Positions 17,106 to 25,340 of a DNA stretch of 64,000 nucleotides are shown here, one piece after another. Numbering within the stretch: the stretch's first letter is position 1; every line of letters begins with the position of its first letter. Origin of the DNA: Streptomyces sp. B21-105. GTDB lineage: Bacteria > Actinomycetota > Actinomycetes > Streptomycetales > Streptomycetaceae. Below the pieces are notes generated by a model. It saw only the letters and a program-made list of their open reading frames with translations, had not been told where the DNA came from and ran no database searches. The stretch is taken from positions 2,852,001 through 2,916,000 of the forward strand of contig NZ_JARUMJ010000001.1 in assembly GCF_036898465.1 (NCBI RefSeq). Direction: 5' to 3'. The translations under genes and the position numbers were made by a program.

Positions 17106-17852
17106 TCAGCCTTCCTCTCGTACGGGGGTTGCCGTCGCCCACACGGTGTTGAAGCTCTCGGCGTAGGTGTCGAACATGCCGCTCTCCTCGTGTCGGCGAA
17201 GATGCCACACGGGGGCGGCGTAGGCGTTGACGCCCCAGACGTGGGCGTTGACGAGTTGCTGGTCGTCGGCTCGGTAGAGGGAGTTGTACAGCGTGGTGCC
17301 GTGGGTACGGACTTCGATGCCCGGGGAGGCGGCGAGGGGTCTGTAGTGCATGAGCGCGAGGCGGCAGCGGGATTCGATGCCGTGGCCGAACCGCTCCTCC
17401 TGGCCGCGGGCTTGGACGTTGTCGCTGTCGGCGTCCCCGATCGCGATGCGGACGGTGCAGCCTTCGGCGACGCGTTCGGTGAGGAGTTTGTTCAGCCGCG
17501 GGTACGCCTCGTGGAGGAAGACGGCCGCGTAGACAAGGATGTCGATCCGTTCCCGGGCCTGGGCCATCAGGTCGGTGAACGCCGAGACGGGAAGGTCGGC
17601 CCGCTGTTCGTAGAGCGCGACCAGTTCGGGGCTGATGGCGCGGGCGGGACGGGCCTGGCGGAGCGCCGGCCAGAGTGCGTGCACGTCTTCTCCCAGGGCC
17701 TTGGCCGCCTGGAGGGCGGAGGCACGACGTGGGATACGCCCGAGGTTCACCCAGCGCTCGACCGACTTGGGGTCAACCTCGACCTCGTGGGCGAGGGCAG
17801 CGTATGTCCAGCCTCCGGCTGCCATGACGGCTCGTAGTCTCTCGTTCGGCAC
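17106..17852 (-). CDS. XRE family regulator with C-terminal PLD-like domain
   Basis: The N-terminal helix-turn-helix (YAALAHEVEVDPKSVERWVN, residues ~17-36) is of the actinobacterial XRE type. The remaining ~170 residues include VSAFTDLMAQARERIDILVY, a TVRIAIGDAD strand and WGVNAYAAPVWHLRR, a phospholipase-D-like fold without obvious HKD catalytic residues. It begins with ATG (MPNERLRAVMAAGGW). Together with the following NUDIX gene it forms a two-gene operon inside the toxin graveyard. Confidence 0.82.
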   Translation of the reverse strand: MPNERLRAVMAAGGWTYAALAHEVEVDPKSVERWVNLGRIPRRASALQAAKALGEDVHALWPALRQARPARAISPELVALYEQRADLPVSAFTDLMAQARERIDILVYAAVFLHEAYPRLNKLLTERVAEGCTVRIAIGDADSDNVQARGQEERFGHGIESRCRLALMHYRPLAASPGIEVRTHGTTLYNSLYRADDQQLVNAHVWGVNAYAAPVWHLRRHEESGMFDTYAESFNTVWATATPVREEG

Positions 17853-17884
17853 GAGTCTCCCCCTTGGTCTCGGGCCGGCACCAG

Positions 17885-18660
17885 GGACGTTCTACATACG
17901 GTGGGACGTCCCGGAGTGGGGTTGCTTCGGCGGGAGTGTCGCAGGTCTCGGTGAGGTGGACCTTGTAGCCCATCCAGAACAGGTCTTCGCCCTTGGCCGC
18001 CCAGCGGGCATCGGGGTCGTAGGGCGAGGCCAGGCGGAGTTGGCCGGGCGGGACACCCTCGTCGTCGGCGTCCCGCTTCTTGATCACCTCCCGTCCCCGG
18101 GTGTCGGTGTGCAGGTAGTAGGTCTGCACGAGAATCTGCCGCAGGAGCCGCACAGACTCGATCTCCTGGATCCACCCCGGGGCGTCCGGGGCCCATGCCG
18201 CCCGGCACAACGCCAGGGCATCCTGGCCGAAGACCTGCGCGAGCCGGTCGCGTTTCGTCTGCGAGGACGGCATGCGCCAGCCGTCCACCCTCGGCCCGTA
18301 ACGGTGGGCGAACTCGGCCACATCGACCTGTCCGGCCAGCCAGGCCGGTGCCGCGACCGCAAGAGCCTCCAGCGCTGCCCGCACGCTCTCCCCGGCAAGC
18401 TCCAGACGGTTCAAGTCCCGCACCGCGCTGATCACATGGGTGGAATCCGTGCGCTGCTTGCCCCCGGCGGCCACCAGGCCCTCGTCCTTGCAGTGCTCCA
18501 GGAGCCGGTCGAAGACCACCCGTTCCATGCCGTGCCCGGCCAGCCGGGTGCGGAACCGGCTCAGCACGCTCGCGTCGAAACCCGTGTCCGTCAGCTCGGC
18601 CCCGAGCGCGTACTTCCAGTCGATCCAAACCCAACCTGAGCGCCTTGACGAAAGACATAG
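17885..18660 (-). pseudogene. IS1182 family transposase remnant
   Basis: About 250 codons of an IS1182-type transposase: WIDWKYALGAELTDTGFDAS, SVLSRFRTRLAGHGMERVVF, KQRTDSTHVISAVRDLNRLE (with the first catalytic Asp) and GYKVHLTETCD. Both ends are missing: the frame has no N-terminal ~90 residues and leaves the family after TCDTPAEATPLRDVPPYVER. No terminal repeats are found. Confidence 0.85.
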
Positions 18661-18720
18661 AGGCACCCCCCCGACGCCGCCAGTCTGCTACCGGGCCTCC
18701 TGGCAGCTACCCGGACCGGA

Positions 18721-18918
18721 GGGTGGAGGCGAGGTGGACGAGCTGACCGGAGGCGTTCCGCTTGAGCTCCTGGGCGGCCGAGCCGTTGCACTTCTGCACT
18801 TGGACCGCGGACCCGGCCGCATTGGCGGCGGGCTGCACGCACCACTTGTCGTGGACGTTCAGCGTGCCCCGGTCCCGGTCGGTCTGCGTCGCGCCCGGAG
18901 TGGGAGTGAAGCACCAGT
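18721..18918 (-). pseudogene. Isolated ricin-domain fragment of rhs
   Basis: About 198 bases nearly identical to 31879-32076 of the intact rhs gene, encoding the middle of the ricin-type trefoil (LNVHDKWCVQPAAN, VQVQKCNGSA, LKRNASGQLVHLAST). Both flanks are unrelated: an IS1182 remnant on one side and an ATPase-gene scrap on the other. Confidence 0.85.
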
Positions 18919-19113
18919 CAAGGGCTACCCCCTACACGACCCCGGTCAACGAGACACTCACGGCACCGCACCGGCGCCCCGCTCCGAGGATGGAGTAGGG
19001 GCGCCGGTGCGTTACGTGACCACCCGCCGAACCTCCCGCCGACCACGCAACAGACAAGGCCGGTTTTCTCGTCCGGCCTGAACACGAGGGCAGGACCATC
19101 GACAGACCCCGAG
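18919..19113. other. Intergenic stretch with a short ATPase-gene scrap
   Basis: ACCCCGGTCAACGAGACACT (18939-18958) matches the truncated ATP-binding gene at 20459-20478 almost exactly, and so is a scrap of the same kind of gene. The rest is a terminator and non-coding sequence. Confidence 0.5.
18968..19010. terminator. Strong hairpin terminator
   Basis: A perfect 13-bp stem (GCACCGGCGCCCC and its partner), with an additional inner CTCC/GGAG pairing. It lies beyond the end of the DUF397 gene and probably terminates that operon. Confidence 0.75.
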
Positions 19114-19317
19114 TCAGAGGGCCGCGAACTCGACGAACGCGGTCCACGCCGTGGGTTGTACGGCCAGTGCGGCGCGGGCCGTGTCCTTCGAGTCGCGGAC
19201 GTGGACCGCGCCGGGGCGGGCGGCGACCTCGACGCATTCGCCCCCTTCCTCGCTGCTGTAGCTGCTCTTGCGCCACGTCGACTGGTCTATGTGCGGCTGA
19301 TGTGCGTGCGCGTTCAT
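19114..19317 (-). CDS. DUF397 domain protein
   Basis: A 67-residue DUF397 protein: [18 protein letters not shown] and VHVRDSKD are the family hallmarks, followed by [10 protein letters not shown]. These proteins accompany XRE/DUF5753 regulators in actinomycetes and are thought to act as their partners or antagonists. It overlaps the upstream regulator by four bases (ATGA). Confidence 0.93.
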   Translation of the reverse strand: MNAHAHQPHIDQSTWRKSSYSSEEGGECVEVAARPGAVHVRDSKDTARAALAVQPTAWTAFVEFAAL

Positions 19318-20144
19318 GGCTCTCCCAGCAACTTCTCTACGTACGCCAATGATTCACGAGGAGTCAGGGCCTGCGCCCGGATGATCCCGTACTTGACCTC
19401 CAGCGCACGGACGCGGTCCCGCTCAGTCTGCAAGCGGCTCACGTTCTGTACCTCGGCGTACGCGATCCTCCGCCCTTCCTTCGTTTCGATCAAGGTGAAG
19501 GGACCGGCCATGCCCGCGTTCTCCTCACGGGCGAGCGGCATCACCTGGATCTCAACGTTCCGCCGCTGGCCCATCAGCAGGATGTGCTCAAGTTGGCCAC
19601 GCAGGACGCCTCGGCCTCCGATGGGACGCCTCAACACTGCCTCATCCATGACGAAGCTGGCGAGCGGCGCATCACGGCTGGACAAGATCTCCTGTCGGGC
19701 CAGGCGTGCACCCACTCGCTGTTCGATAAGTTCGTCATCCATGGGCGGGCGCATCATCATGAAAATGGCCCGCGCGTACTCCTCCGTCTGCAAGAGTCCG
19801 GGCACCGCTTGGTTCGCGTACACATGCAGTTCGACGGCCTCGGCCTCCAACCGTGCCGCGTCCCGGAAGAACGCCGGATACTGAGCCCGAGCCACCTCCT
19901 CCTTGCTCGCACTCAATACCCCACCCGCCTCCAGAACTTCATCGGCCTGGTCGATGAACTTCGGCGGCGGGATGCGTCTCCCCTGCTCGAACGAAGCGAT
20001 CGTCGACGCCGAGTAGCCGGTCAGCGAACCGAGACTCGCCCGGTCCATCCCCGCCCGGTCCCGGAACAGCTTCAACTGCCGCCCGAACACGCACAGCATG
20101 CCCGTCCCGACCTCGTACTCCGGCTGATGAACCTCGTCGTCCAC
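19314..20144 (-). CDS. XRE family regulator with DUF5753 domain
   Basis: A 276-residue regulator. The N-terminal helix-turn-helix is [20 protein letters not shown]; the C-terminal DUF5753 region includes [20 protein letters not shown] and [16 protein letters not shown]. The GTG start at 20144 has GAGAGGAG upstream. Usual partners are a downstream DUF397 gene (present) and a divergent ATP-binding anti-sigma-like gene (present but truncated), so this is a typical bald-associated regulatory locus that has been damaged. Confidence 0.92.
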   Translation of the reverse strand: MDDEVHQPEYEVGTGMLCVFGRQLKLFRDRAGMDRASLGSLTGYSASTIASFEQGRRIPPPKFIDQADEVLEAGGVLSASKEEVARAQYPAFFRDAARLEAEAVELHVYANQAVPGLLQTEEYARAIFMMMRPPMDDELIEQRVGARLARQEILSSRDAPLASFVMDEAVLRRPIGGRGVLRGQLEHILLMGQRRNVEIQVMPLAREENAGMAGPFTLIETKEGRRIAYAEVQNVSRLQTERDRVRALEVKYGIIRAQALTPRESLAYVEKLLGEP

Positions 20145-20306
20145 GCCGCAGCTCCTCTCGTACGACCGCCCAGTCAGCCAACTCGCAGGCTCGGGAAGCG
20201 GTCACGCCCAACAGCAGGTACAAGCGCACGGCCCGCGTGTACAGCCCGTACCCGTCAGCGCGTCGCTCCTGGTCAACGCTACGTAGAGAACGCAACCGTT
20301 AACCCT

Positions 20307-20580
20307 ATGAAGTCAGCAACTCCCCCGAACGGGCATATGCCACAACTCCGCGTACTCGAACACGAGTTCACCATGCGCTTCACCTCAACCCCACGCGGTG
20401 CCCGCCTCGCCCGCCGGCTCGTCTCGCACCGCCTAAACGACTGGGGTCAGCCCTACGCAACCCCGGTCAACGAGACGCTCACCCTCATCACGGCGGAGCT
20501 CACCGCCAACGCCGTACGCCACGGCCACCTCCCCGGCCGGGACTTCCACCTCCACCTCACCCTGGCCCAGGACATCCTCC
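20307..20580 (+). pseudogene. ATP-binding (HATPase_c) regulator gene, 3' part lost to an IS insertion
   Basis: From the ATG at 20307 the frame reads LRVLEHEFTMRFTSTPRGAR, RRLVSHRLNDWG and the N box ETLTLITAELTANAVRHGHL, as in RsbW-like kinases that lie divergent to XRE/DUF397 genes. After TLAQDILR at about 20580 the sequence switches to an IS630-type transposase and the G-box region is missing. Confidence 0.8.
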
Positions 20581-20584
20581 GCCG

Positions 20585-21176
20585 TCGGCTGGCATGTCGC
20601 AGTCGACCGTCTCGCGGATCTGGCGGGCGTTCGGCCTCAAACCGCACATCGTGGAGACCTGGAAGCTGTCGACCGACCCGCAGTTCGTGACCAAGGTCCG
20701 CGACGTGGTGGGCATCTACCTGTCGCCGCCGGAGAACGCCCTGGTCCTGGCGGTGGACGAGAAGTCGCAGATCCAGGCCCTGGACCGGACCCAGCCGGTG
20801 CTGCCGCCCGCGCCGACCACGCCGGCGAAGATGACGCACGACTACGTCCGGCACGGCACGACCAGCCTGTTCGCCGCCATGGACATCGCCTCCGGCTCGG
20901 TCATAGCTCAGCACTACCGCCGCCACCGCCACCAGGAGTTCCTCCGCTTCCTGAAGGTCATCGACGCCGCCGTGCCCAAACACCTCGAACTCCACCTGGT
21001 CCTGGACAACTACACCACCCACAAGACCGAGCCGGTCAAGAAGTGGCTGCTCCGACACCCCCGCTTCCATCTGCACTTCACCCCCACCTCGGCGTCCTGG
21101 CTCAACCTCGTCGAGCGCTGGTTCGCCGAGCTGACCTGCCGCAAACTCCGCCGCTCGGCCCACCGCAGCGTCGGAC
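20585..21176 (+). pseudogene. IS630 family transposase remnant
   Basis: The catalytic domain of an IS630-type transposase with all three acidic residues: VLAVDEKSQIQALDRTQ, HLVLDNYTTHKTEPVKKWL and SASWLNLVERWFAEL. The N-terminal helix-turn-helix half is missing (it starts at MSQSTVSRIWRAFGLKPHIV), and the frame leaves the family after CRKLRRSAHRSV at about 21176. No terminal repeats are visible. Confidence 0.85.
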
Positions 21177-21182
21177 GGAAGA

Positions 21183-21300
21183 TCAATTGTGACTCGATCG
21201 GCTCGTCCCCGTCGGGATCCAGGGTGAACCCGACTTCTTCCATGTCCGGAAAAATCTCACGCCAAAGAGCGTTGCGCTTGTCCGGTCACGGGGACGTTTG
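21183..21300 (-). other. Unrecognised coding scrap
   Basis: On the minus strand an open stretch reads KRNALWREIFPDMEEVGFTL then DPDGDEPIESQLIF, with normal protein composition but no complete gene. It is cut by the IS630 remnant and the IS1380 element. Family unknown; it may be the end of a lost immunity or toxin gene. Confidence 0.3.
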
Positions 21301-21314
21301 ACCTCGATTCTTCA

Positions 21315-23030
21315 CTGGCGGTGTGACGCCGGTCGGCTCGGCGACTTGCCCGTAATATCCCCTGCCGTTCGAGGATGGGCCGTCGCGTGACGCTGCGGGG
21401 CGTCGGGTTCCACGGGCCCGAGGGTGCTGCGGGTTCCCTCCTCTCCGGTGTCGTTGGGGCGGGGCCGGTCGTCAGGTGTCGGCCGGGAGGCCGGTTGCGT
21501 GTCGCCAGGCGGTGGCGAACGCGGGTGCCCAGGGCCAGGTGCGGTCGAGGTGCAGGGTGCGCCGGCGGGCGTGGGTGGTGAGGCGGGCGGGCAGGTGATA
21601 GAGCTTCGTCCGGATTGTCTCCGGTTCGGCGGCGGCGAGTTCGGGTTCGTCGTGCAGGAGGAGGAGTCGGGTCCAGGCGTCGAGGTCGGCGGCGAGGGTG
21701 GCGGCCAGCATCCAGGCGGCGTTGAGCTGGAAGGACTTGGAGGGCAGTAGCCCGAGCCCGACTCTCTTGATCGCTTTGATGCGGTCCTCGACCTCGGCGT
21801 GATCACGGTAGAGAGCGTCGACGAACCACACCTGTCCGGAGCCTGGGACCCCGGAAAGCCCCTGGTGGGTGGGGATGTTCGTGGCGACGATCTGGTAGCG
21901 CCAGCCGGTGCGCTGCTCGAACGCGGTCAGCTTCTTCAGGTCGCGGCGCGAGGGTTTGACCCGGCGCACGATCAGCCGTGTCCCCTCGGGCCAGCCGGTC
22001 AGGTCGCGGACCCCGGTCAGCTCGGCGACCTGGTAGGTGACCTTCTCCCCGTCCGGGCCCTTGATCTCGTGGACCTCGCCGTCCTGGCGCAGCGCGTCAC
22101 TCCACACGTCCGCGGGCAGCAGTGCGATCGCTCTCTCGTCGGCGGTGTTGATGGCCCAGCCGGTGATCCAGCGCACCCGGCGGCGGCTGGTGGTCAGCGC
22201 CTGCAGATGCTCAAGGAGGCCATGACTGAAGGCCGCGCCGTCGATCCGGATCAGCAGCTTCGACCACAGCGGCAGCGGGAGCTGGTGCAGGGCTGCCGCG
22301 AGGACGCTCTTGTGGTCGGCGATGTCGTTGGCCGCGGCGTTGCCCGGCCGCAGCAGCATCGTCACGCATTCGCGGGTGTTGGCCAGCCAGGCTCCCAGCG
22401 GGTGATGCCCGTAGCTGCCCTTGAACGTGCCGGCCGCGCCGTCCTTCTTGCTGGTGCAGGTCACGAGGGTGGCGTCGAGATCGAGGACGTACCAGTTGGT
22501 GAGCTTGCGCCCGCATACCGAGATCCAGGGAAACCCGCCGGGGCGCAGGGCGAGCAGCGTCCACACCCCACGCCGTATCACGGCACGGACGCGCTCCACC
22601 CGGGCTGCGACCGGGCCGTCGATGGCTTCCAGCGTGCGCCACAGGGTGCTGTCCGAGACCGGACAGGGGAACAACGGCCGCCAGTGATGCTGCAGTTGCT
22701 CGGCCTGCAGGATGTTCCTCGCGCCGAGGACGATCGCGCAAGCCAGCTGGACAAGGGCCATCCCGCGATCCCGCCACCCCGGCCCGACGCCCTGCGGCAG
22801 CGCGGCGGTCAGGGCCCGGGTCAGCCCGACGCGGTCCGCTATCCGGCGCAGCAGCACCACGCCCGCGTGCCCGACCAGGTTCTTGCCGTCGGCCCGCACG
22901 ACGAGCCGGTGATTCCATTCGGTAGCCTGCACCTGTCGGGTGCCCCCACTCTGCGACGTTCTTGATCTAGGAAATCCAGATCATCGCAGGTCAGGGGCAC
23001 CCTTCTGCTGTCAGGTCGTCACATCGCTGG
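21315..23030. mobile_element. IS1380 family insertion sequence
   Basis: Imperfect 16-bp terminal inverted repeats (CTGGCGGTGTGACGCC at 21315-21330 and the complement of 23015-23030, 12 of 16 matching) flank a full-length IS1380 transposase gene. No target duplication is evident at these ends, so the exact boundaries are approximate. Confidence 0.7.
21472..22932 (-). CDS. IS1380 family transposase
   Basis: A complete 486-residue DDE transposase. Family landmarks are the N terminus NHRLVVRADGKNLVGHAGVV, VLDLDATLVTCTSKKDGAAG with the first Asp and its neighbour, LLIRIDGAAFSHGLLEHL with the second Asp, and DHAEVEDRIKAIKRVGLGLL with the final Glu. The start at 22932 fits the family N terminus. 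There is no frameshift, so the element may still be active. Confidence 0.95.
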   Translation of the reverse strand: MQATEWNHRLVVRADGKNLVGHAGVVLLRRIADRVGLTRALTAALPQGVGPGWRDRGMALVQLACAIVLGARNILQAEQLQHHWRPLFPCPVSDSTLWRTLEAIDGPVAARVERVRAVIRRGVWTLLALRPGGFPWISVCGRKLTNWYVLDLDATLVTCTSKKDGAAGTFKGSYGHHPLGAWLANTRECVTMLLRPGNAAANDIADHKSVLAAALHQLPLPLWSKLLIRIDGAAFSHGLLEHLQALTTSRRRVRWITGWAINTADERAIALLPADVWSDALRQDGEVHEIKGPDGEKVTYQVAELTGVRDLTGWPEGTRLIVRRVKPSRRDLKKLTAFEQRTGWRYQIVATNIPTHQGLSGVPGSGQVWFVDALYRDHAEVEDRIKAIKRVGLGLLPSKSFQLNAAWMLAATLAADLDAWTRLLLLHDEPELAAAEPETIRTKLYHLPARLTTHARRRTLHLDRTWPWAPAFATAWRHATGLPADT

Positions 23031-23245
23031 CGGACGGCCCTCGTAGCTGAATACACGAGGTTGACGCTTTGGTCCCCGGTGCGCACGTCCGATCTGCCTC
23101 CACCGCCTGGGCATCAACCTCCTCGGACGTCCGCCGATCGACCCCACGGAGGTCGCCGCCGAGATCGATAATGGCGGCGCGCCGCCGCCTTGTGCAGCAG
23201 CGGCCCGTCGCCGTCACCTACTGCCGACAGACGCACCAGAGACCC
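23031..23245. other. Gap between two insertion sequences
   Basis: No supportable gene. It contains the second copy of the recurrent 20-bp motif and the left arm of the terminator into which the ISAs1 element inserted. Confidence 0.5.
23210..23229 (+). repeat. Recurrent 20-bp motif, copy 2
   Basis: GCCGTCACCTACTGCCGACA, two differences from the copies at 16607 and 26093. It lies just before the ISAs1 target site. Confidence 0.55.
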
Positions 23246-24581
23246 CAGGGCGATTGCAAAGTCGCGGTGATCTCGTGAGTGTGCAGGTCACGGCGGTGTG
23301 ACGATGCCGGGAGGGTGCGCGACCGGACGCAACGAAGCTCCGTTGCGGAGGTGACCTTGCCAAGTCGCCTGCGCCCAACGGAGCTTCGATGTGCCGTCAG
23401 TCTGCCACCGTCTGTCTGGTCAAGTCGCCCACCCGTCAGCACTGTGCGACGGGTCCGCTGGCCGAGCGGCTGGCCACGCTGGCCGATCCGCGGTGCCGGC
23501 GCGGGAAGCGTCACCCCTTCGTGGCAGTACTGCTGATCGTCTGCTCCGCTGTGGTGACCGGGGCGAGTAGCTTCGCGGCGATCGATGAGTGGGCCACCGA
23601 CGCCCCGCAGGACGTTCTGGCCCGGCTCGGCGCCCGCACCGCGACCGCTCTGGCCGTCCGGGTCCCACCCAGTGGCGCGACGATCCGCCGGGTCATCAAG
23701 GACACCTGCCCCGGCGGTCTGGCCGACCTCCTCGGCCACGACCCGGCCGGCGCGGACACCCTCGCCGTGGACGGCAAGAGCGCCCGCGGCTCGCGCCTCG
23801 GCGCCACCCAGGCCGCCCACCTGCTGGCCGCGATGACCGGCACCGGAATGACCGTCACCCAGCTCCGAGTCCCGGAGAAGACGAACGAGATCACGTGCTT
23901 CGCCGCTCTCCTGGACCCCTATGACCTGCAAGGAGTCACCGTGACCGGCGATGCTCTCCACACCCAGCGCGACCACGCCCGCTTCCTCGTCGAGGCGAAG
24001 AAAGCGCACTACGTCTTCACGGTGAAGCGGAACCAGAAGAACCTCTACGAGCAGTTGCGAACGCTGCCCTGGGGCGAGGCGACGGCGAAGTTCTACGACC
24101 GAACCACCGGCCACGGCCGCAAGGAAACCCGGGTCGTGCAGGCCCTGACCGTCACCGACCTCGGCGTCGACTTCCCCCACGCCGCCCAGGTCGCCAAGGT
24201 CGTACGCCACCGCACCGACGCCAAGACCGGTAAGCAGAGCCGCGAGACCGTCTACGTCATCACCGACCTGACCAGCCGCCAGGCATCCCCGGAACGCATC
24301 GCGAAGATCCTGAGGGCGCACTGGGTGATCGAGAACAGGCTCCACTTCGTCCGGGACACCGCCTTTCGCGAGGACGCCTCGAAGATCCGCACCGGGCACG
24401 GCCCGGAGAACATGGCCACCCTGCGCAGTTTCGCCATCAACCAGCTCCGCAACGCCGGCCACACCAACATCGCCGCCGGACTCCGCACGACAGCCCTCCG
24501 CCCCTACGAGCGGCCACTGGCACTCCTCGGACTCAACTGACCTGCGCCAACACACGATCAACGGACTTTGCAATCGCCCTG
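23246..24581. mobile_element. Complete ISAs1-family insertion sequence
   Basis: Perfect 18-bp terminal inverted repeats (CAGGGCGATTGCAAAGTC at 23246-23263, complement at 24564-24581) bound a 1336-bp element. It is flanked by an exact 10-bp target duplication, CCAGAGACCC (23236-23245 and 24582-24591), within the 8-10 bp known for the family. Removing the element and one copy of the duplication restores the terminator of the minus-strand cassette. Confidence 0.95.
23389..24540 (+). CDS. ISAs1 family transposase
   Basis: A complete 383-residue ISAs1-type DDE transposase: ERLATLADPRCRRGKRHPFV near the N terminus, DTLAVDGKSARGSR with the first Asp, VTGDALHTQRDHARFL with the second, and AHWVIENRLHFVRDTAFRED carrying the W-x-IEN-LHW-like motif with the catalytic Glu. 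The start at 23389 is ATG (MCRQSATVCLVK). The gene is intact. Confidence 0.95.
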   Translation: MCRQSATVCLVKSPTRQHCATGPLAERLATLADPRCRRGKRHPFVAVLLIVCSAVVTGASSFAAIDEWATDAPQDVLARLGARTATALAVRVPPSGATIRRVIKDTCPGGLADLLGHDPAGADTLAVDGKSARGSRLGATQAAHLLAAMTGTGMTVTQLRVPEKTNEITCFAALLDPYDLQGVTVTGDALHTQRDHARFLVEAKKAHYVFTVKRNQKNLYEQLRTLPWGEATAKFYDRTTGHGRKETRVVQALTVTDLGVDFPHAAQVAKVVRHRTDAKTGKQSRETVYVITDLTSRQASPERIAKILRAHWVIENRLHFVRDTAFREDASKIRTGHGPENMATLRSFAINQLRNAGHTNIAAGLRTTALRPYERPLALLGLN

Positions 24582-24585
24582 CCAG

Positions 24586-24617
24586 AGACCCCACCAGAAT
24601 CCATTCCGGTGGGGCCT
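24586..24617. terminator. Cassette terminator adjoining the ISAs1 insertion
   Basis: CCCCACC/GGTGGGG with an inner GAAT/ATTC pairing, about 80 bases beyond the 62-residue immunity gene. The ISAs1 target site overlaps its left arm, and the target duplication keeps the hairpin intact. Confidence 0.65.
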
Positions 24618-24698
24618 CGGTTTCGATGCAAACGCTCAGATCATCAGTGATCGCTGCAGCCAGGACCTCGATGGAACACTAGCGACGACCGAAAGGAG

Positions 24699-24887
24699 CT
24701 AGTACTCCCACCAAAATTCCACTTCCTCATGCAGCTGGGATCGGAAGCATTGCGAGTGCGCATAGAGAATTTGACGGACTTCTCCAGAAAGTGGGCCCAC
24801 TTTGACTCGCATCGCCAATGGATCCTCGCTTTCCCGGATGACGAGACAGCAGAAACAGCACGTTGGATCCGAGCCCATCTCATCCAT
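24699..24887 (-). CDS. Small Cys-rich candidate immunity protein, 62 aa
   Basis: MDEMGSDPTCCFCCLVIRES begins the protein, and it ends LHEEVEFWWEY. The CCFCC cluster suggests a metal- or disulfide-bound knuckle. The ATG at 24887 has GGAAGGTGG upstream and overlaps the end of the toxin tip by eight bases (ATGGATGA), the hallmark of a toxin-immunity pair. No known immunity family is recognised. An in-frame GTG at 24908 is the alternative start. Confidence 0.5.
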   Translation of the reverse strand: MDEMGSDPTCCFCCLVIRESEDPLAMRVKVGPLSGEVRQILYAHSQCFRSQLHEEVEFWWEY

Positions 24888-25314
24888 CCTGATCAAACCA
24901 CCTTCCACTAGCGATACGCCCTCGCAGGGAGGACTCCGTCAGCCCCCTGAAGCTGGTAATCGGTCCCCCTTCGGGGAAGCTACGGATGGCAACGTCATGT
25001 GTTCCGTCAGCAGCTTGCCTCAGGTACACCCGAGCGAGATTGTCCCCGCTTCCTTGCCAAAGCACTCGATCCGCATTCGCGAAATGCTCTTGAATGTCAG
25101 CTTCAGTCATTCCATCGTCGGCTGCCGCCAATGCCCCGTGGAGACCCCGGTCTGCGCTGGGAGGCTGCGCGGGCGCCGCCCCACATATCGTCGCTCATGG
25201 CGTCTGCGCGCGACTTGGGAGTATCTCCCATATCGCAGTAGCAATTGTCCGCGTGCCCGGGATCGTCACAGTTGTGGACGAGAACCGGTGCAGCACCCGC
25301 CACGGCATAGTACG
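24880..25314 (-). pseudogene. Displaced Rhs toxin tip with a frameshift
   Basis: It begins (from 25314) with the last strand of the HINT pretoxin module, AYYAVAGAAPVLVHNC, continues as DDPGHADNCYCDMGDTPKSR and SDDMWGGARAA, then needs a frame change at about 25130-25175 to reach MTEADIQEHFANADRVLWQG, DVAIRSFPEGGPITSFRGL and IASGRWFDQDG. The compact basic end is typical of contact-dependent nuclease tips but carries no motif I can name. A portion from MAAADDG (25131) could be translated alone. Everything upstream of the HINT strand has been replaced by a fragment of rsm22. Confidence 0.6.
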
Positions 25315-25340
25315 CAGGGCTCGGGAGTTCTCGAGCCCTG
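25315..25340. repeat. Inverted repeat at the toxin-tip/rsm22 junction
   Basis: CAGGGCTCG (25315-25323) pairs with CGAGCCCTG (25332-25340) across an 8-base loop. It lies exactly where the HINT strand stops and the rsm22 copy starts. Confidence 0.6.
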
